DNA from: JAGOPY01 sp964619555
GTDB taxonomy: Bacteria > Bacteroidota > Bacteroidia > Bacteroidales > JAGOPY01
Length of the DNA stretch: 64,000 nt
Assembly (NCBI GenBank): GCA_964619555.1
Contig: CAZUDV010000013.1
Coordinates: forward strand, 56,625 to 120,624
Reading direction: 5' to 3'
Part shown: piece by piece, positions 16,967 through 26,136 of the stretch
How the letters are laid out: every line of letters begins with the position of its first letter
Numbering within the stretch: position 1 is the stretch's first letter
Notes under the pieces: generated by a model
Database searches by the model: none
Told to the model about the DNA's origin: nothing
What the model saw: only the letters and a program-made list of their open reading frames with translations
Made by a program: the position numbers and the translations under genes

Positions 16967-19330
16967 CTAGAATTGTATCCTCCACGTTGCGATCGGATAG
17001 AATCCCATTTTATATCCCTGCACTATCTCTCCCGTGGCAACGTCTATCCGGTACAAATCCACGTAGGTATAGTTGCTTCGGTATTGCAGGTCGATGAATA
17101 ACAGCATGTTGGCATGGGAAATGTTACGCCGGAATCCGAGACGGAGACTGCCGCGGAGATAATCCTCAAACCGAACCGAATAGGCTTTTTTCCAGTCGTA
17201 CTGAACCTGTCCGGTAGCAACTGTCTTTTCCACATCATACGGGACATAGGGCCTCCCGCCGGTCCAGGTAACCCGCAGACCGGCGATGAGGAACCGGTTC
17301 CTGTACCTGCCCACCGGTAATTCATAGCCTCCAACGGTATTCAGCACAAAACGGTTATCGAAGGCAGTGCTTCTTCTCTCGTCATCATATCCCCGGTAAA
17401 ATGAACGGAAAACGGAAGCCGTGAATAGAAAATAGTAATTCCGGTGCAGGAACCGCTCAAGCGTGAGGTCCAGCCCGTAATTGGTGCCTTTCCCCATGCT
17501 GACCAGGCTGTCGTAACGCATGATGTAGTAATCGACGCCCTCATTAAGCGAAGAATACTGGGGAATGCCCTGTTTCACCGGCGCGTCATAAAGATACTGG
17601 TAGTAGGCCTCCGCCTTGAACCGTAACTGCTCGGTGACCAGCCAGTCATAACCCAGTATCGCATGGATGCTCCGCATGAAATCCAGGCTCAGGTTGGTTT
17701 TCTGATACCGGCCATCCGGCAACTGACCCTGGGTGAAATACATCATCAACGGAACGGCCTGGCTGTGCATACCGAATCCCGCATTGAGCGCCCCGTTGGT
17801 GGCAAGGTCCCACCTGAATCCCAACCTGGGCTCCAGTGAGTACGAATCATTCAATGTAAGATATTGAAAATGAATTCCGAAAGTGGATGTAATTTTTTGC
17901 CCGAAACGATGCCGAAACTCTGCGAAGGCCCTCAGGAGGCCCATATTTCCGGCAGTATCCGTGTGGTAGATGTATTCATGGTGCACATACTGGCTGTCGG
18001 CAAAACTGACGAAATAGTGTTCATAGGACAGGCCGGTTTCCATGTCGTTTCTGGCATTGAATTTCTTCATCAAGCCCACGTTTCCGGAAAATTTAGTCTC
18101 GGATGAATTCTCCCCGGCCCAACGGAAAGGTTGAACAGTTAGATCAAAGGTGTCGAGGGAAGTTTCAATACCCGAATAGGTGGCATAAAGCTGTGTACGA
18201 ATACGGGTTGTGGGATTGAAAAAGTAAAGGTGGCTGACGCCAATGGCTCCCAGGCTTGATTTGGTCTTCAGGTCCTCGCCGTGGGTATCGAACATCCATT
18301 TCTCCTGTTCCAGGTCTGATTCTTTCAGCCTGATCCTGCTCTTTCCTCCGGTAGCGGTAACGGAAAAAACCCCGCCATTCTTAACCGGGAGGTTCATTTT
18401 TAATGAGAGGTCCTGGTAATCGGCGCTTTCAGGCAGCTTAACACCCATTGCCTCCAGGAGGCTGGTGAATGAATACCGGTAGGCAGCCAGGTAGGTGGCA
18501 TTCCGGTCTTTGATAAATGGGCCCTCTGCGCCGAATTCCATGCCGTTGAACCCCAATTGTCCCCAGAATTCACGCCGCTGAGAATTTCCGTCCCGGTAAT
18601 GGATGTCGAAAATACCGCTGATGGCATTGCCGTACTCCGCGGGAAAGGCCCCGGTGAGAAAATCGGAGTTGGCCATGAGGTTGGTATTGAGGACGGTCAC
18701 CGGTCCCCCGGAAGTACCGGTGGCTCCGAAATGGTTCGGGTTGAGGATCTCCATGCCGTCCACCCGGTACCTGGTGCTGAAGGGGGAGTTGCCGCGGATG
18801 ACCAGGTCGTTGCGGTTGTCCCGGCTGCTCACAACCCCGGCATAATTCGCAGCCATCCGGGCCGGATCCCCGTAACTGCCAGCATACCGCATCGTTTCAT
18901 CGATGGTGAAGGAACGTGCGCTGATCAGCGCCATGGGATTCACCGGCTGGTCTTTGCGCTGCCGGGCTACGATCTCCACCTCCCTGCCCATCATCGGGAC
19001 CTCTTCCATTTCTACCCTCAGCACCAGTTCCTTGCCTCCTGCAACGATCTGGTTATCCAGCATGACCGTTTTGTATCCGATAAAACTGACCTGTATGCTG
19101 TGCCGGCCGGTCGGGACGTCCCTAATGATGAAGTTGCCGTTGACGTCGGTCGCTGCGCCCATGACCGGATCCGTCGTGATGATGGTGATGTTGGCCCCGG
19201 GCAGCGGCGATTGGGAGGTCTTGTCGATAATAGTACCGCGGATGTTCTGGAGAGGATGTTCCTGGGCTGAGGAATTCAAGGTGATGAAAATAAACAGTAT
19301 CATTCCGGTTACCAGCACTCTATAACACAT
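16967..19330 (-). CDS. TonB-dependent outer membrane receptor with carboxypeptidase-like N-terminal domain
   Basis: The 787-residue product has a signal peptide, a carboxypeptidase-regulatory-like beta-sandwich at about 28-110 (IRGTIIDKTSQSPLPGANI, GRHSIQVSFIGYK), a plug domain (SARSFTIDETMRYAGS, VSSRDNRNDLVIRGNSP, YRVDGMEI) and a beta-barrel ending in an aromatic residue (RIQF). No SusD-like gene is next to it, so it is not a standard glycan-uptake pair; the ligand is unknown. A second ATG (MILFIFITL) nine codons in could also start the signal peptide. It is separated from the biosynthetic operon upstream by 54 bases of TACATACCACA-type repeats. Confidence 0.9.
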   Translation of the reverse strand: MCYRVLVTGMILFIFITLNSSAQEHPLQNIRGTIIDKTSQSPLPGANITIITTDPVMGAATDVNGNFIIRDVPTGRHSIQVSFIGYKTVMLDNQIVAGGKELVLRVEMEEVPMMGREVEIVARQRKDQPVNPMALISARSFTIDETMRYAGSYGDPARMAANYAGVVSSRDNRNDLVIRGNSPFSTRYRVDGMEILNPNHFGATGTSGGPVTVLNTNLMANSDFLTGAFPAEYGNAISGIFDIHYRDGNSQRREFWGQLGFNGMEFGAEGPFIKDRNATYLAAYRYSFTSLLEAMGVKLPESADYQDLSLKMNLPVKNGGVFSVTATGGKSRIRLKESDLEQEKWMFDTHGEDLKTKSSLGAIGVSHLYFFNPTTRIRTQLYATYSGIETSLDTFDLTVQPFRWAGENSSETKFSGNVGLMKKFNARNDMETGLSYEHYFVSFADSQYVHHEYIYHTDTAGNMGLLRAFAEFRHRFGQKITSTFGIHFQYLTLNDSYSLEPRLGFRWDLATNGALNAGFGMHSQAVPLMMYFTQGQLPDGRYQKTNLSLDFMRSIHAILGYDWLVTEQLRFKAEAYYQYLYDAPVKQGIPQYSSLNEGVDYYIMRYDSLVSMGKGTNYGLDLTLERFLHRNYYFLFTASVFRSFYRGYDDERRSTAFDNRFVLNTVGGYELPVGRYRNRFLIAGLRVTWTGGRPYVPYDVEKTVATGQVQYDWKKAYSVRFEDYLRGSLRLGFRRNISHANMLLFIDLQYRSNYTYVDLYRIDVATGEIVQGYKMGFYPIATWRIQF

Positions 19331-19384
19331 ACCACAACCTTAGTACATATTACATACCACATACTACATACCACATTTTTCACA

Positions 19385-19741
19385 CTACCTCTCTATCCCC
19401 GCCACCTTCTCCCAATCAAGATCTGTAAATCTTTCCCCGTCCCATTTCATATGAGCTTGGTAGAACATCTCCGCAAAAAACTCGTACTTTGAACTGCGCT
19501 CCGGATTGTGAACGTAAAAAACCGTTTTATGAGGATCCAGATTGTATTTCCCTACTATCTCAGCCGAAACTTGTTCCACCAGGCCGGTTACCGAATTTCC
19601 TGGATTTTCCTCGTACAGTTCGGTCAGGACTACAACTGTTTCCCTGTCGTTGCTCCGGATGTAAATCCCGCAAAGTGATGGCATCTCCCACTTGCCCTTG
19701 AAATGGTAGATCTCGTCGATATATTTCTTCTTTTCTTCCAT
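19385..19741 (-). CDS. Hypothetical protein at the end of the biosynthetic operon
   Basis: The 118-residue product is soluble, acidic and has no signal peptide or motif I recognise. It contains one Cys (SLCGIYIRSNDRE) and aromatic-rich ends. The ATG at 19741 starts in the last codons of the radical SAM gene, so translation is probably coupled to it. Its fixed place at the end of the operon suggests a pathway role, perhaps as a partner of the radical SAM enzyme, but this is inference. Confidence 0.7.
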   Translation of the reverse strand: MEEKKKYIDEIYHFKGKWEMPSLCGIYIRSNDRETVVVLTELYEENPGNSVTGLVEQVSAEIVGKYNLDPHKTVFYVHNPERSSKYEFFAEMFYQAHMKWDGERFTDLDWEKVAGIER

Positions 19742-19743
19742 GA

Positions 19744-21009
19744 TCATCGGTCGACTTCCTTTCCAAAACTAAGCTTAGCCAGGTCTTTCCTGACTGGCTG
19801 ATAGGTGCCCTGTTTCCGTTCCCGTTCCATCACCTTCATGATCAGTTTGAACATTTTCTGCTCCTGTGTCTCATGTTTGTAGAATTGGTCCCAGGCATAA
19901 TGGTACAGCTCCTGTAAGCGGTCGGGCGACATTTTCAGTGGCTGGAACACCACCTGCCCGGCATTGAAATGATTCCAGTCCGTGTCGAAGATCCTTTTAT
20001 CCCTGACCATGTCGTCGTAGGCCTTGGTCTGGGGAAATGGGGTGAGGACGGTGAATTCCGCCAGGTCCAGTTCCACTTCCAGCAGGAAATCGATCAGCCG
20101 GAGGATATCGTCTTCGCTCTGGTTGTCCATTCCCAGTAACACCGTGGCTTCCACTCCGATGCCGAAATCATGGTAACGCTGGATCCGGTTCCGGATATAA
20201 TTGGAGTCGTCGATCACAGCCTGGTAAACATACCATGCCCCTGCCCGGGCTGCCAGTTCGAGGATTTCCGGGTCGTCATCGATCGTATGGCTGCACCAGT
20301 TCTTCCTGAACGGCTCCATCATCCTGAAAAGTTCCTTTTCCCAGGTTTTATCCTGGGCCAGGGAATTATCCACCACGAACATGCGGTTGTTGTCAAGGGA
20401 GTCCAGTTCTTCGGCTACTTTGTCGAAAGGCCGGGGCCGGAAATGCCTTCCCCCTAAAAAGGACGCTGCACAGGGATAACAGGCAAACCGGCACCCCCGG
20501 GAAGCCTGGAACAGGTCCACCATACGGATGCCCTTGTGATAATAAAGGTCCTGGTTCAGGATATCCCTCCTGGCCGGTCCGATCAGGGCCGTATCGGGAG
20601 GATGTGGAAGATAGTTGTAAAGCTTTTTCAATTGGCCGTTCCGGAAATCCTGGAAGACCTCTTCCATCCGGCCTTCCACCTCACCGAGGAACACGCTGTC
20701 GGCATGCTCCAGGGTCTCATCGGCATGGAGCATGGTGGAAACGCCTCCGAAGATCACTGGAATTCCCCTCCGGCGGTATTCATCGGCAATAGCCCAGCCG
20801 CGCCTGATCTGGGCGGTGATCATCATCGAAATGCCCACGATGTCGCAGGGATCATCGAAATTCAGGTCCTGTACGTTCTCATCGATAAATTCAACCTTGA
20901 CATAATCGGGAAGGGCAGCGGCCACGGCTGTAGGACCCAGTGGCGGTAAATTGAACAGGGTTTGCCCCTCAAGTTTGGTCCATTTCGGATATATCAGTTT
21001 TAAAATCAT
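19744..21009 (-). CDS. B12-binding-type radical SAM enzyme
   Basis: The 421-residue product has an N-terminal cobalamin-binding-like Rossmann region (PPLGPTAVAAALPDYV, DIVGISMMITAQ, PVIFGGVSTML, FLGEVEGRMEEVF) and a radical SAM domain with Cys173, Cys177 and Cys180 (SRGCRFACYPC), the ligands of the 4Fe-4S cluster. The DxHxxG cobalamin-ligand motif is not visible, as in many members of this class. Such enzymes methylate unactivated carbons or do ring and chain rearrangements. It overlaps the sulfotransferase gene by four bases (ATGA), so the two are co-translated. Substrate unknown; presumed product of the cluster. Confidence 0.87.
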   Translation of the reverse strand: MILKLIYPKWTKLEGQTLFNLPPLGPTAVAAALPDYVKVEFIDENVQDLNFDDPCDIVGISMMITAQIRRGWAIADEYRRRGIPVIFGGVSTMLHADETLEHADSVFLGEVEGRMEEVFQDFRNGQLKKLYNYLPHPPDTALIGPARRDILNQDLYYHKGIRMVDLFQASRGCRFACYPCAASFLGGRHFRPRPFDKVAEELDSLDNNRMFVVDNSLAQDKTWEKELFRMMEPFRKNWCSHTIDDDPEILELAARAGAWYVYQAVIDDSNYIRNRIQRYHDFGIGVEATVLLGMDNQSEDDILRLIDFLLEVELDLAEFTVLTPFPQTKAYDDMVRDKRIFDTDWNHFNAGQVVFQPLKMSPDRLQELYHYAWDQFYKHETQEQKMFKLIMKVMERERKQGTYQPVRKDLAKLSFGKEVDR

Positions 21010-22094
21010 GCGTGGTCAGTGTAATGGTATTGTTCAATACGACTGGCAAGCCGTTGCCTTACGAATTGCTTCTCATCTTCGCCAAAGATATAGGAATTTT
21101 TTCTGAAGTGTTTCGTTTGCTCCCTGTATCTCCCGATCCGGTTTTCTGTTTCAGGGGTGAAATCCAATCCGAAGGACTGATAAACTTTCCGGACCTCTTT
21201 TACAGGGTTTGCATCCAGGTCTTCATAAGTCACGGTGCAATATTGTGACCTGTCAAGCTTATTCAATTCTTCTTCGATCACCTGGTAAAACAACCCGAGG
21301 CCATCGGTCACTTCCTCAATTCCCGGGAAAAAGCACCTGCCTTTCAGCTGGTTATCCTTTGCCATGATTTTCCAGAGATGCAGGGAGGAGGCCACGACCA
21401 TGCAGGGATCCCGGTGAATGTAAATGAACCGGGCATTCGGGAAAGTTTCCAAAAGTAAAGGGATCCGAAGGGAATGCATGGGGTTTTTAAGCAGCAGCCT
21501 CTTTCCGGAATCCCTTCTGATCCGGCGGCAATAGTCCAGGAATTGCCGTTGCCATTGTTGCCGTTCTTCCTTACGGGAAGGAATATAGCTTTCCCGGTTT
21601 AAAATGGCATATTCATTTTTCACCGGAAAGATCAGTTTTAGCAGGGGGGAATGACCGGTCAGCTTCAGCAGTGCGAATTCGTCTTCCTGGGGATCGTCAA
21701 AACCCAGTTCCACTTTATCCATCGGCCTGTGCCGGAGCACTTTTCCCATTATCGGCCGGAAATACCGGTCAGCCACCAGGAAGCCTTCCGGAAAGGTCAC
21801 CTGGAACAGGGAAGGGGCAACGAACCGGGGGTCCAGGGCCAGCAGGTTGTGTAGCAGCGTGGATCCTGTGCGCCAGTGGCCGATTATGATGACCGGGTCA
21901 TCGGGCACCGGGAAATTGTCTATCTTCTCCCGGTATATCCGCCTTTCACGCCAGGCGAAGAAGGATGCCCAGAAGCTGTTTTGTAAGATGAATAAGATTC
22001 TGAAAATATTCTTCAGGGAGGGAGTGAAACCGTGCTTCCGCAAAAGCCTGGCAAACGGGCCCATCCGGATGCCGGTGATAACGTAGGAGTGCAT
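21006..22094 (-). CDS. Sulfotransferase (PAPS-dependent)
   Basis: The 362-residue product has the 5'-phosphosulfate-binding loop GHWRTGSTLLHNLL at residues 72-85 and the 3'-phosphate-binding block YIHRDPCMVVASS, the two hallmarks of PAPS-dependent sulfotransferases. It resembles the sulfotransferase family-3 type found with lipid and polyketide genes. The first 55 residues are basic and hydrophobic and may touch the membrane. Its place directly after the acyl carrier protein gene suggests that it sulfates the cluster product. No PAPS-synthesis genes are in the window. Confidence 0.87.
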   Translation of the reverse strand: MHSYVITGIRMGPFARLLRKHGFTPSLKNIFRILFILQNSFWASFFAWRERRIYREKIDNFPVPDDPVIIIGHWRTGSTLLHNLLALDPRFVAPSLFQVTFPEGFLVADRYFRPIMGKVLRHRPMDKVELGFDDPQEDEFALLKLTGHSPLLKLIFPVKNEYAILNRESYIPSRKEERQQWQRQFLDYCRRIRRDSGKRLLLKNPMHSLRIPLLLETFPNARFIYIHRDPCMVVASSLHLWKIMAKDNQLKGRCFFPGIEEVTDGLGLFYQVIEEELNKLDRSQYCTVTYEDLDANPVKEVRKVYQSFGLDFTPETENRIGRYREQTKHFRKNSYIFGEDEKQFVRQRLASRIEQYHYTDHA

Positions 22095-22103
22095 TCGCAG
22101 GGA

Positions 22104-22382
22104 TCAGAGCCCTTTTTCCCGTATGATGAATTCCGCAATGGAATCGACTGATTCCAGCACATTCCTGGCTACATTCTGGTCGGCTATGCGTACCTGGAAC
22201 TTTTCCTGGATCGCCATCACCAGTTCAATTCCATCGATGGAATCGAGATTCAGGATATTCTCTTTGGAGAACAAGGGAATGGCATCAGGCACCTGTTCGG
22301 GACTGATATTCTTGATGTTCAGGGTTTGGATGATGAGTTCCTTGATCTCTGTCTTAAGCGAAATGGCTTCTGTAACCGTCAT
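22104..22382 (-). CDS. Acyl carrier protein
   Basis: The 92-residue product is a phosphopantetheine carrier: helices flank the motif LDSIDGIELVM, with Ser48 as the attachment site (canonical DSL is DSI here). The ATG at 22382 lies ten bases after the BtrH-like gene stop; a longer reading from 22451 would overlap that gene and adds unrelated sequence. It is 9 bases before the sulfotransferase gene. Inference: it carries the growing chain made by the ketosynthase pair at 25-27 kb and hands it to the BtrH-like acyltransferase. Confidence 0.88.
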   Translation of the reverse strand: MTVTEAISLKTEIKELIIQTLNIKNISPEQVPDAIPLFSKENILNLDSIDGIELVMAIQEKFQVRIADQNVARNVLESVDSIAEFIIREKGL

Positions 22383-22392
22383 ATGCAACGCT

Positions 22393-23403
22393 TTACTTAA
22401 CGAGTTGATATAGTTCTGTGAAGAATTTTCGTTCTTCGTCGGCCTGGGCATGGACCATCCGGCTGAGTTCCGTCAACCGGTCGGGGCCGAGGTCGCGGTT
22501 TTTTCCGATTTTGGCTGCAAAGTAAGAAATATTCCTCCATTTATCGCCAATCTCCATCATTTGTTTTGAAAAGGCGATCAGCCTGTCGTCTTTCACAAAG
22601 GCGTGTGCCTGTTGCAGGAATGTGGCATACATGTAGCGGAACCCGCCTCCGCCGGTACCCTGGTCCTCCAGGAAAACATTGATCTTCATGACCCGGTCCG
22701 ACAGGTCATCGGTATCCCGAGCCAGTTTCGGCCATTCCGGCAGTTTATCCGCAAACTTATGGATCCCTTTGATGCCGAGGAATGGGATGGGCAACCGGAG
22801 CATATTGAAGCAGGCCTTGCGGATTCCCGTAAGTATGGCCTTTTCAAAATCGGGATCTTTCGGAACATAGACCGGGTAGAACATTTTCCCCTTCGGCGCC
22901 ATCATACCCCCGGCAAAACGGGCCGTCAGCAGTTTATGTTTTTCAAGCTGCGACCGCTGCTTGTAGTAGCTGTCGCTTACGTGGTAACTGCTGCCGTTCA
23001 TCCCAAAAACCACGATGTAATGGGCGTTGATGTGCACCCGCTGCCATTCGGGCATATAATCCATGTAGAAGAAATCCACCTGGACGGCAGTCGGATGTCC
23101 TTCCCGGAGCGCTTCTTCCAGGGCTGCCTGACCGGCTTCGGGCGACCGGAAGGTTTGCTCCCTGAACTTCACCCCAAGCCGTTTTGAGATCTTCTTCCGG
23201 ATATCTCCAGGCCGGGAACGCAGGATGAACATCGGGAATGGCAGGTCGGACGATTTGAGGTAACCGAAAAAGATCCCTCCGGCGATACCGAAAACCAATG
23301 GTTCCGTCAGCTGCATACCGGCATGGTTCAGCAACGCCGTCACCGTGCCTGTCTCGCAGTGCGCCGCCATCCTGTGCTCAAATGGTAGTTCTATTGAGTT
23401 CAT
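22393..23403 (-). CDS. BtrH-like acyltransferase (BtrH_N plus DUF4872)
   Basis: The 336-residue product matches the BtrH N-terminal domain: HCETGTVTALLNHAG with Cys16 as the likely nucleophile, then LTEPLVFGIAGGIFFGYL and a His-containing HINAHYIVVFG block. The C-terminal half resembles DUF4872. Known: BtrH in butirosin synthesis moves an acyl group from an acyl carrier protein to an aminoglycoside amine. Here the carrier protein gene follows directly, so the natural inference is that this enzyme unloads the cluster's acyl chain onto an amine or alcohol. The acceptor is unknown. Confidence 0.82.
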   Translation of the reverse strand: MNSIELPFEHRMAAHCETGTVTALLNHAGMQLTEPLVFGIAGGIFFGYLKSSDLPFPMFILRSRPGDIRKKISKRLGVKFREQTFRSPEAGQAALEEALREGHPTAVQVDFFYMDYMPEWQRVHINAHYIVVFGMNGSSYHVSDSYYKQRSQLEKHKLLTARFAGGMMAPKGKMFYPVYVPKDPDFEKAILTGIRKACFNMLRLPIPFLGIKGIHKFADKLPEWPKLARDTDDLSDRVMKINVFLEDQGTGGGGFRYMYATFLQQAHAFVKDDRLIAFSKQMMEIGDKWRNISYFAAKIGKNRDLGPDRLTELSRMVHAQADEERKFFTELYQLVK

Positions 23404-23473
23404 CTGTTAATTTCAAATTCCTTGTCTCCTTGCCTCCTGGTCTCCTGGCTTCATTGCTTCCCCTCACTTCGCC

Positions 23474-23848
23474 CTACGCCCTAAGCTCCCCAACCTTTAC
23501 CCCAAACACCACCGCGTATTTCTCCAGCATCTTTTCGCCCAGCTTTGCGAATACCTCCGGCCGGAAATGCTTCTTCAGCTTGCGTTTACTGATCCCGACG
23601 CGTTTGGCCAGGTCGCCCGGGCCCATGTCCTGCACCATCATGTAGTAGTAAACCGGGCTGATCTTTCCCTGTTTCAGCTCTTCTTCCATTTCCTTCGCCA
23701 GCTTTTCCTTCTTGTAAAAAAAATCATCGATGTAATGGGCGGAAATGTAAGATCCAGTCTGAACCGGGGCATAGCTCTCATCATCCTTTTCCACGAAAAG
23801 AACGACCTCGTGCACCTTGCTGTCGACTTTGATCTCTTTTTCCTTCAT
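23474..23848 (-). CDS. Small HTH-like protein in the biosynthetic operon
   Basis: The 124-residue product has a charged N-terminal half (lysine- and glutamate-rich helix around residues 45-62) and a possible helix-turn-helix at about 77-96 (GPGDLAKRVGISKRKLKKHF). I do not recognise a named family. A DNA-binding role in controlling the cluster is possible. It lies between the methyltransferase gene (122 bases before it) and the BtrH-like gene (70 bases after it); the larger gap before it allows an internal promoter. Confidence 0.65.
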   Translation of the reverse strand: MKEKEIKVDSKVHEVVLFVEKDDESYAPVQTGSYISAHYIDDFFYKKEKLAKEMEEELKQGKISPVYYYMMVQDMGPGDLAKRVGISKRKLKKHFRPEVFAKLGEKMLEKYAVVFGVKVGELRA

Positions 23849-23969
23849 AATGACAAATTTCTCAGGCTCAAGTGACCGGAACTGCCGACAAAAATAAATT
23901 GATTTTTGATTATTGCAGACTGATAAGTCAAATTGTTCTCTCGGACCTGTCTTGCTTTTACACCGGGAT

Positions 23970-25070
23970 TTATGCCCTTACCGCTTCGATGACGGAAAAA
24001 GGTGCGATGGTGCGGATGAGCCTTTTGATCCGGAATCCGGAGTTTTTCAGCAGGATTTCAAATTCTTCGCGGGTCCGTTCCTTTCCGCCTTCCGTGCCGA
24101 CCATCATGAGCAGGTCCAGCCGTTTTCCCAGGCTGGGACGGTTATCCGGTTTGATAATGGTTTCCACGATTAGTAACCTGCCCCTGGGGTCCATACTTTC
24201 ATGGATCTTCCTGAGGATCATTTCACAGTCCTCGTCATTGAAAGCGTGGAGAATGTTTTTCATGAAATAGGCATCACTTCCGGCCGGGACTTCTTCGAAA
24301 AAACTACCCGGCATGACCGTCAGGCGGTTTCCCAGGCCGTATCGTGCAATGGCCTCTTCCGCGGCTGGAACCACATGAGGTTGATCGAACAGGATCCCTG
24401 TCATTTTTTTGTATTTCCGGAGGATATTGGCCAGCACTATGCCGTGACCGCCGCCAATGTCCACCATCCGGCGAATGCCATTGAACCTGCATGACGAAAG
24501 AATAGCCAGGGAAATGAGGTTGGCCGAATCGTCCATGGCCTTGTTGTACAGGGCGTTTTTCGTAGGATTTTCCTCCAGGAACTGGAAGATCGACTTGCCG
24601 TATATCTTCCGCGTGTAGCTTTCTCCTATATGGATCACGTCCGTGAAGACCGAGAACAGTTTCTGGTTCGTTTCGCAGAATTGATGCAGGATCAAATGTT
24701 TCATCGAGCCGTCGCCTTCTTTCAGGGCATTGGAAAGCCGGTTGTTTTCGAACATCCTGCCGGGCAGTTCCCGGAAGATGCCTTCCCCTGCCAGCATGCG
24801 CAGCAGACGGTAAAGGTTTTCCTCATCGGTGTTGGTGAGAACGGCCAGTTCCTTGATTCCCATGGGCCCGGACTCCAGTCTCTCAGCAATGCTGAGTTCA
24901 CAGGCCGCAACAATGGCCCGTGATATCCAGAATCCCTGCGCTTTTTCATAAACGGCCATATTCGGGATCACCATACGCTTGGAAAGACTGCATAGCCATC
25001 TCCGGAGTTGTAAACCAAAAAAATAGAAGAATTGGTGGGGGAATTTCGGCAGGGACTTTCTCTTCTTCAT
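23970..25070 (-). CDS. SAM-dependent O-methyltransferase
   Basis: The 366-residue product has an N-terminal winged-helix dimerisation domain (LSIAERLESGPMGIKELA, ENLYRLLRMLAGEGIF) and a Rossmann domain with the SAM-binding motif DIGGGHG at 204-210. KNILHAFND carries His275 at the position of the catalytic base of plant-type and polyketide O-methyltransferases. It therefore most likely methylates a phenolic or enolic hydroxyl. The true start may be an internal Met at residue 33 or 38. It starts 13 bases after the CLF-like gene ends. Confidence 0.87.
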   Translation of the reverse strand: MKKRKSLPKFPHQFFYFFGLQLRRWLCSLSKRMVIPNMAVYEKAQGFWISRAIVAACELSIAERLESGPMGIKELAVLTNTDEENLYRLLRMLAGEGIFRELPGRMFENNRLSNALKEGDGSMKHLILHQFCETNQKLFSVFTDVIHIGESYTRKIYGKSIFQFLEENPTKNALYNKAMDDSANLISLAILSSCRFNGIRRMVDIGGGHGIVLANILRKYKKMTGILFDQPHVVPAAEEAIARYGLGNRLTVMPGSFFEEVPAGSDAYFMKNILHAFNDEDCEMILRKIHESMDPRGRLLIVETIIKPDNRPSLGKRLDLLMMVGTEGGKERTREEFEILLKNSGFRIKRLIRTIAPFSVIEAVRA

Positions 25071-25083
25071 TCGGTTATATTAG

Positions 25084-26136
25084 TCATTTTGGTTTGGAAA
25101 GCAGTATGAAACTGCACTGTTGCCCTTTATGCAGGTTAAAGATAAGAATGTTATCAATCCCTGCCTGTGTTCCCCCGGGATTTATTTTCATGACCCCTGG
25201 AATCCGCTGCTCCCGGATAGCATGGGCAGCGGCCCACATGGCGAAACCCGATGCCGTGAGGTATTCTCCGCAGAGGTGCTTGAATGCCGCAAGAGGTACC
25301 CCGCCGGGAAACAGTTCGCCCAGGATCTCATGATAAACGGGATCATACCTTTGATCCCCGTTCAGTCCTGCCAATACCCAGTCGATCCTCCGGTCTTTCA
25401 GCAATGCCCTGACCCGGGAAGCGGTGGCCGGATTATCCGCATAACCGGTGACAACTGCATCTACTTCCGCATAGGTATGGGCTTTCCGTTCATCCGACAG
25501 CAGGAAAAAACTATATCCTTCCCCTGAAAGGCTTCCCGGAGCAGGATGATCGATCAACGACAGGTTACTGGCCGGTTCTTTCCTCCACCATCCGGCCCGG
25601 TCATAAAGGATGAACTGGTTATCCGTGATCTCGTCGAATCCGCCCACGAGGATATTCCGGCTTTCCTTGTTTTCCAACCGGATCAGGGCATCTTCCACGG
25701 CCTGTTCGAAGGCGAAGCCGGAATGGGCATAGGCCATGTTGTAATGGAAGCTCTCCAGCAGGATGGCAATCTGCGATCCAAGGGCGTTATGCGTGGATTG
25801 TATGAACGGGGTGGGAGGGAGGAAGCTTTCTTTGTTTTTATAGATTGAAAGGAGGAATTTTTCCGAATCCTGCACGCTGCCCCAGCCGGAGCCGGTGATA
25901 ATGGCATCCGGATGCGGGTTGCCGGCGTCATCCAGGCAGATCTTCGAAGCGGTCCAGCCCAGGCGTATCAGCCGGTTCATGCGGCGGGTGTACTTTTCGT
26001 CGAGCCCCGTATCCACTTCCGGCTCCTGGCACTGGATCATACGGGCATGGTATTCCTGAACCTGTTCGGGGAAACTGCCCCGTTCCCACGACCGTTGTGG
26101 CGAAACACACCCTATGCCGTTGATGAATGCTCTCAT
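25084..26136 (-). CDS. Ketosynthase partner lacking the active Cys (chain-length-factor-like)
   Basis: The 350-residue product has the thiolase-like fold of a beta-ketoacyl synthase: MRAFINGIGCVSPQ at the start, the DAIITGSGWGSVQDSE strand, NILVGGFDEI and GYSFFLLSDE. Where active enzymes have a TACSSS-type nucleophile elbow, this protein reads AYAHSGFAFEQAV with no Cys, and the two catalytic His motifs are not evident. This is the hallmark of chain-length factors that pair with an active ketosynthase. Its ATG overlaps the upstream ketosynthase stop by four bases (ATGA), as KS/CLF pairs often do. The function is inferred. Confidence 0.82.
   Translation of the reverse strand: MRAFINGIGCVSPQRSWERGSFPEQVQEYHARMIQCQEPEVDTGLDEKYTRRMNRLIRLGWTASKICLDDAGNPHPDAIITGSGWGSVQDSEKFLLSIYKNKESFLPPTPFIQSTHNALGSQIAILLESFHYNMAYAHSGFAFEQAVEDALIRLENKESRNILVGGFDEITDNQFILYDRAGWWRKEPASNLSLIDHPAPGSLSGEGYSFFLLSDERKAHTYAEVDAVVTGYADNPATASRVRALLKDRRIDWVLAGLNGDQRYDPVYHEILGELFPGGVPLAAFKHLCGEYLTASGFAMWAAAHAIREQRIPGVMKINPGGTQAGIDNILIFNLHKGQQCSFILLSKPK

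Noticed and set aside
18557..19270. 237-codon plus-strand frame opposite the TonB receptor
   Set aside because: Antisense shadow in GC-rich coding DNA; the opposite strand has clear plug and carboxypeptidase-like domains.
22383..22451. Longer start for the acyl carrier protein
   Set aside because: It would overlap the end of the BtrH-like gene and adds sequence that is not carrier-protein-like.
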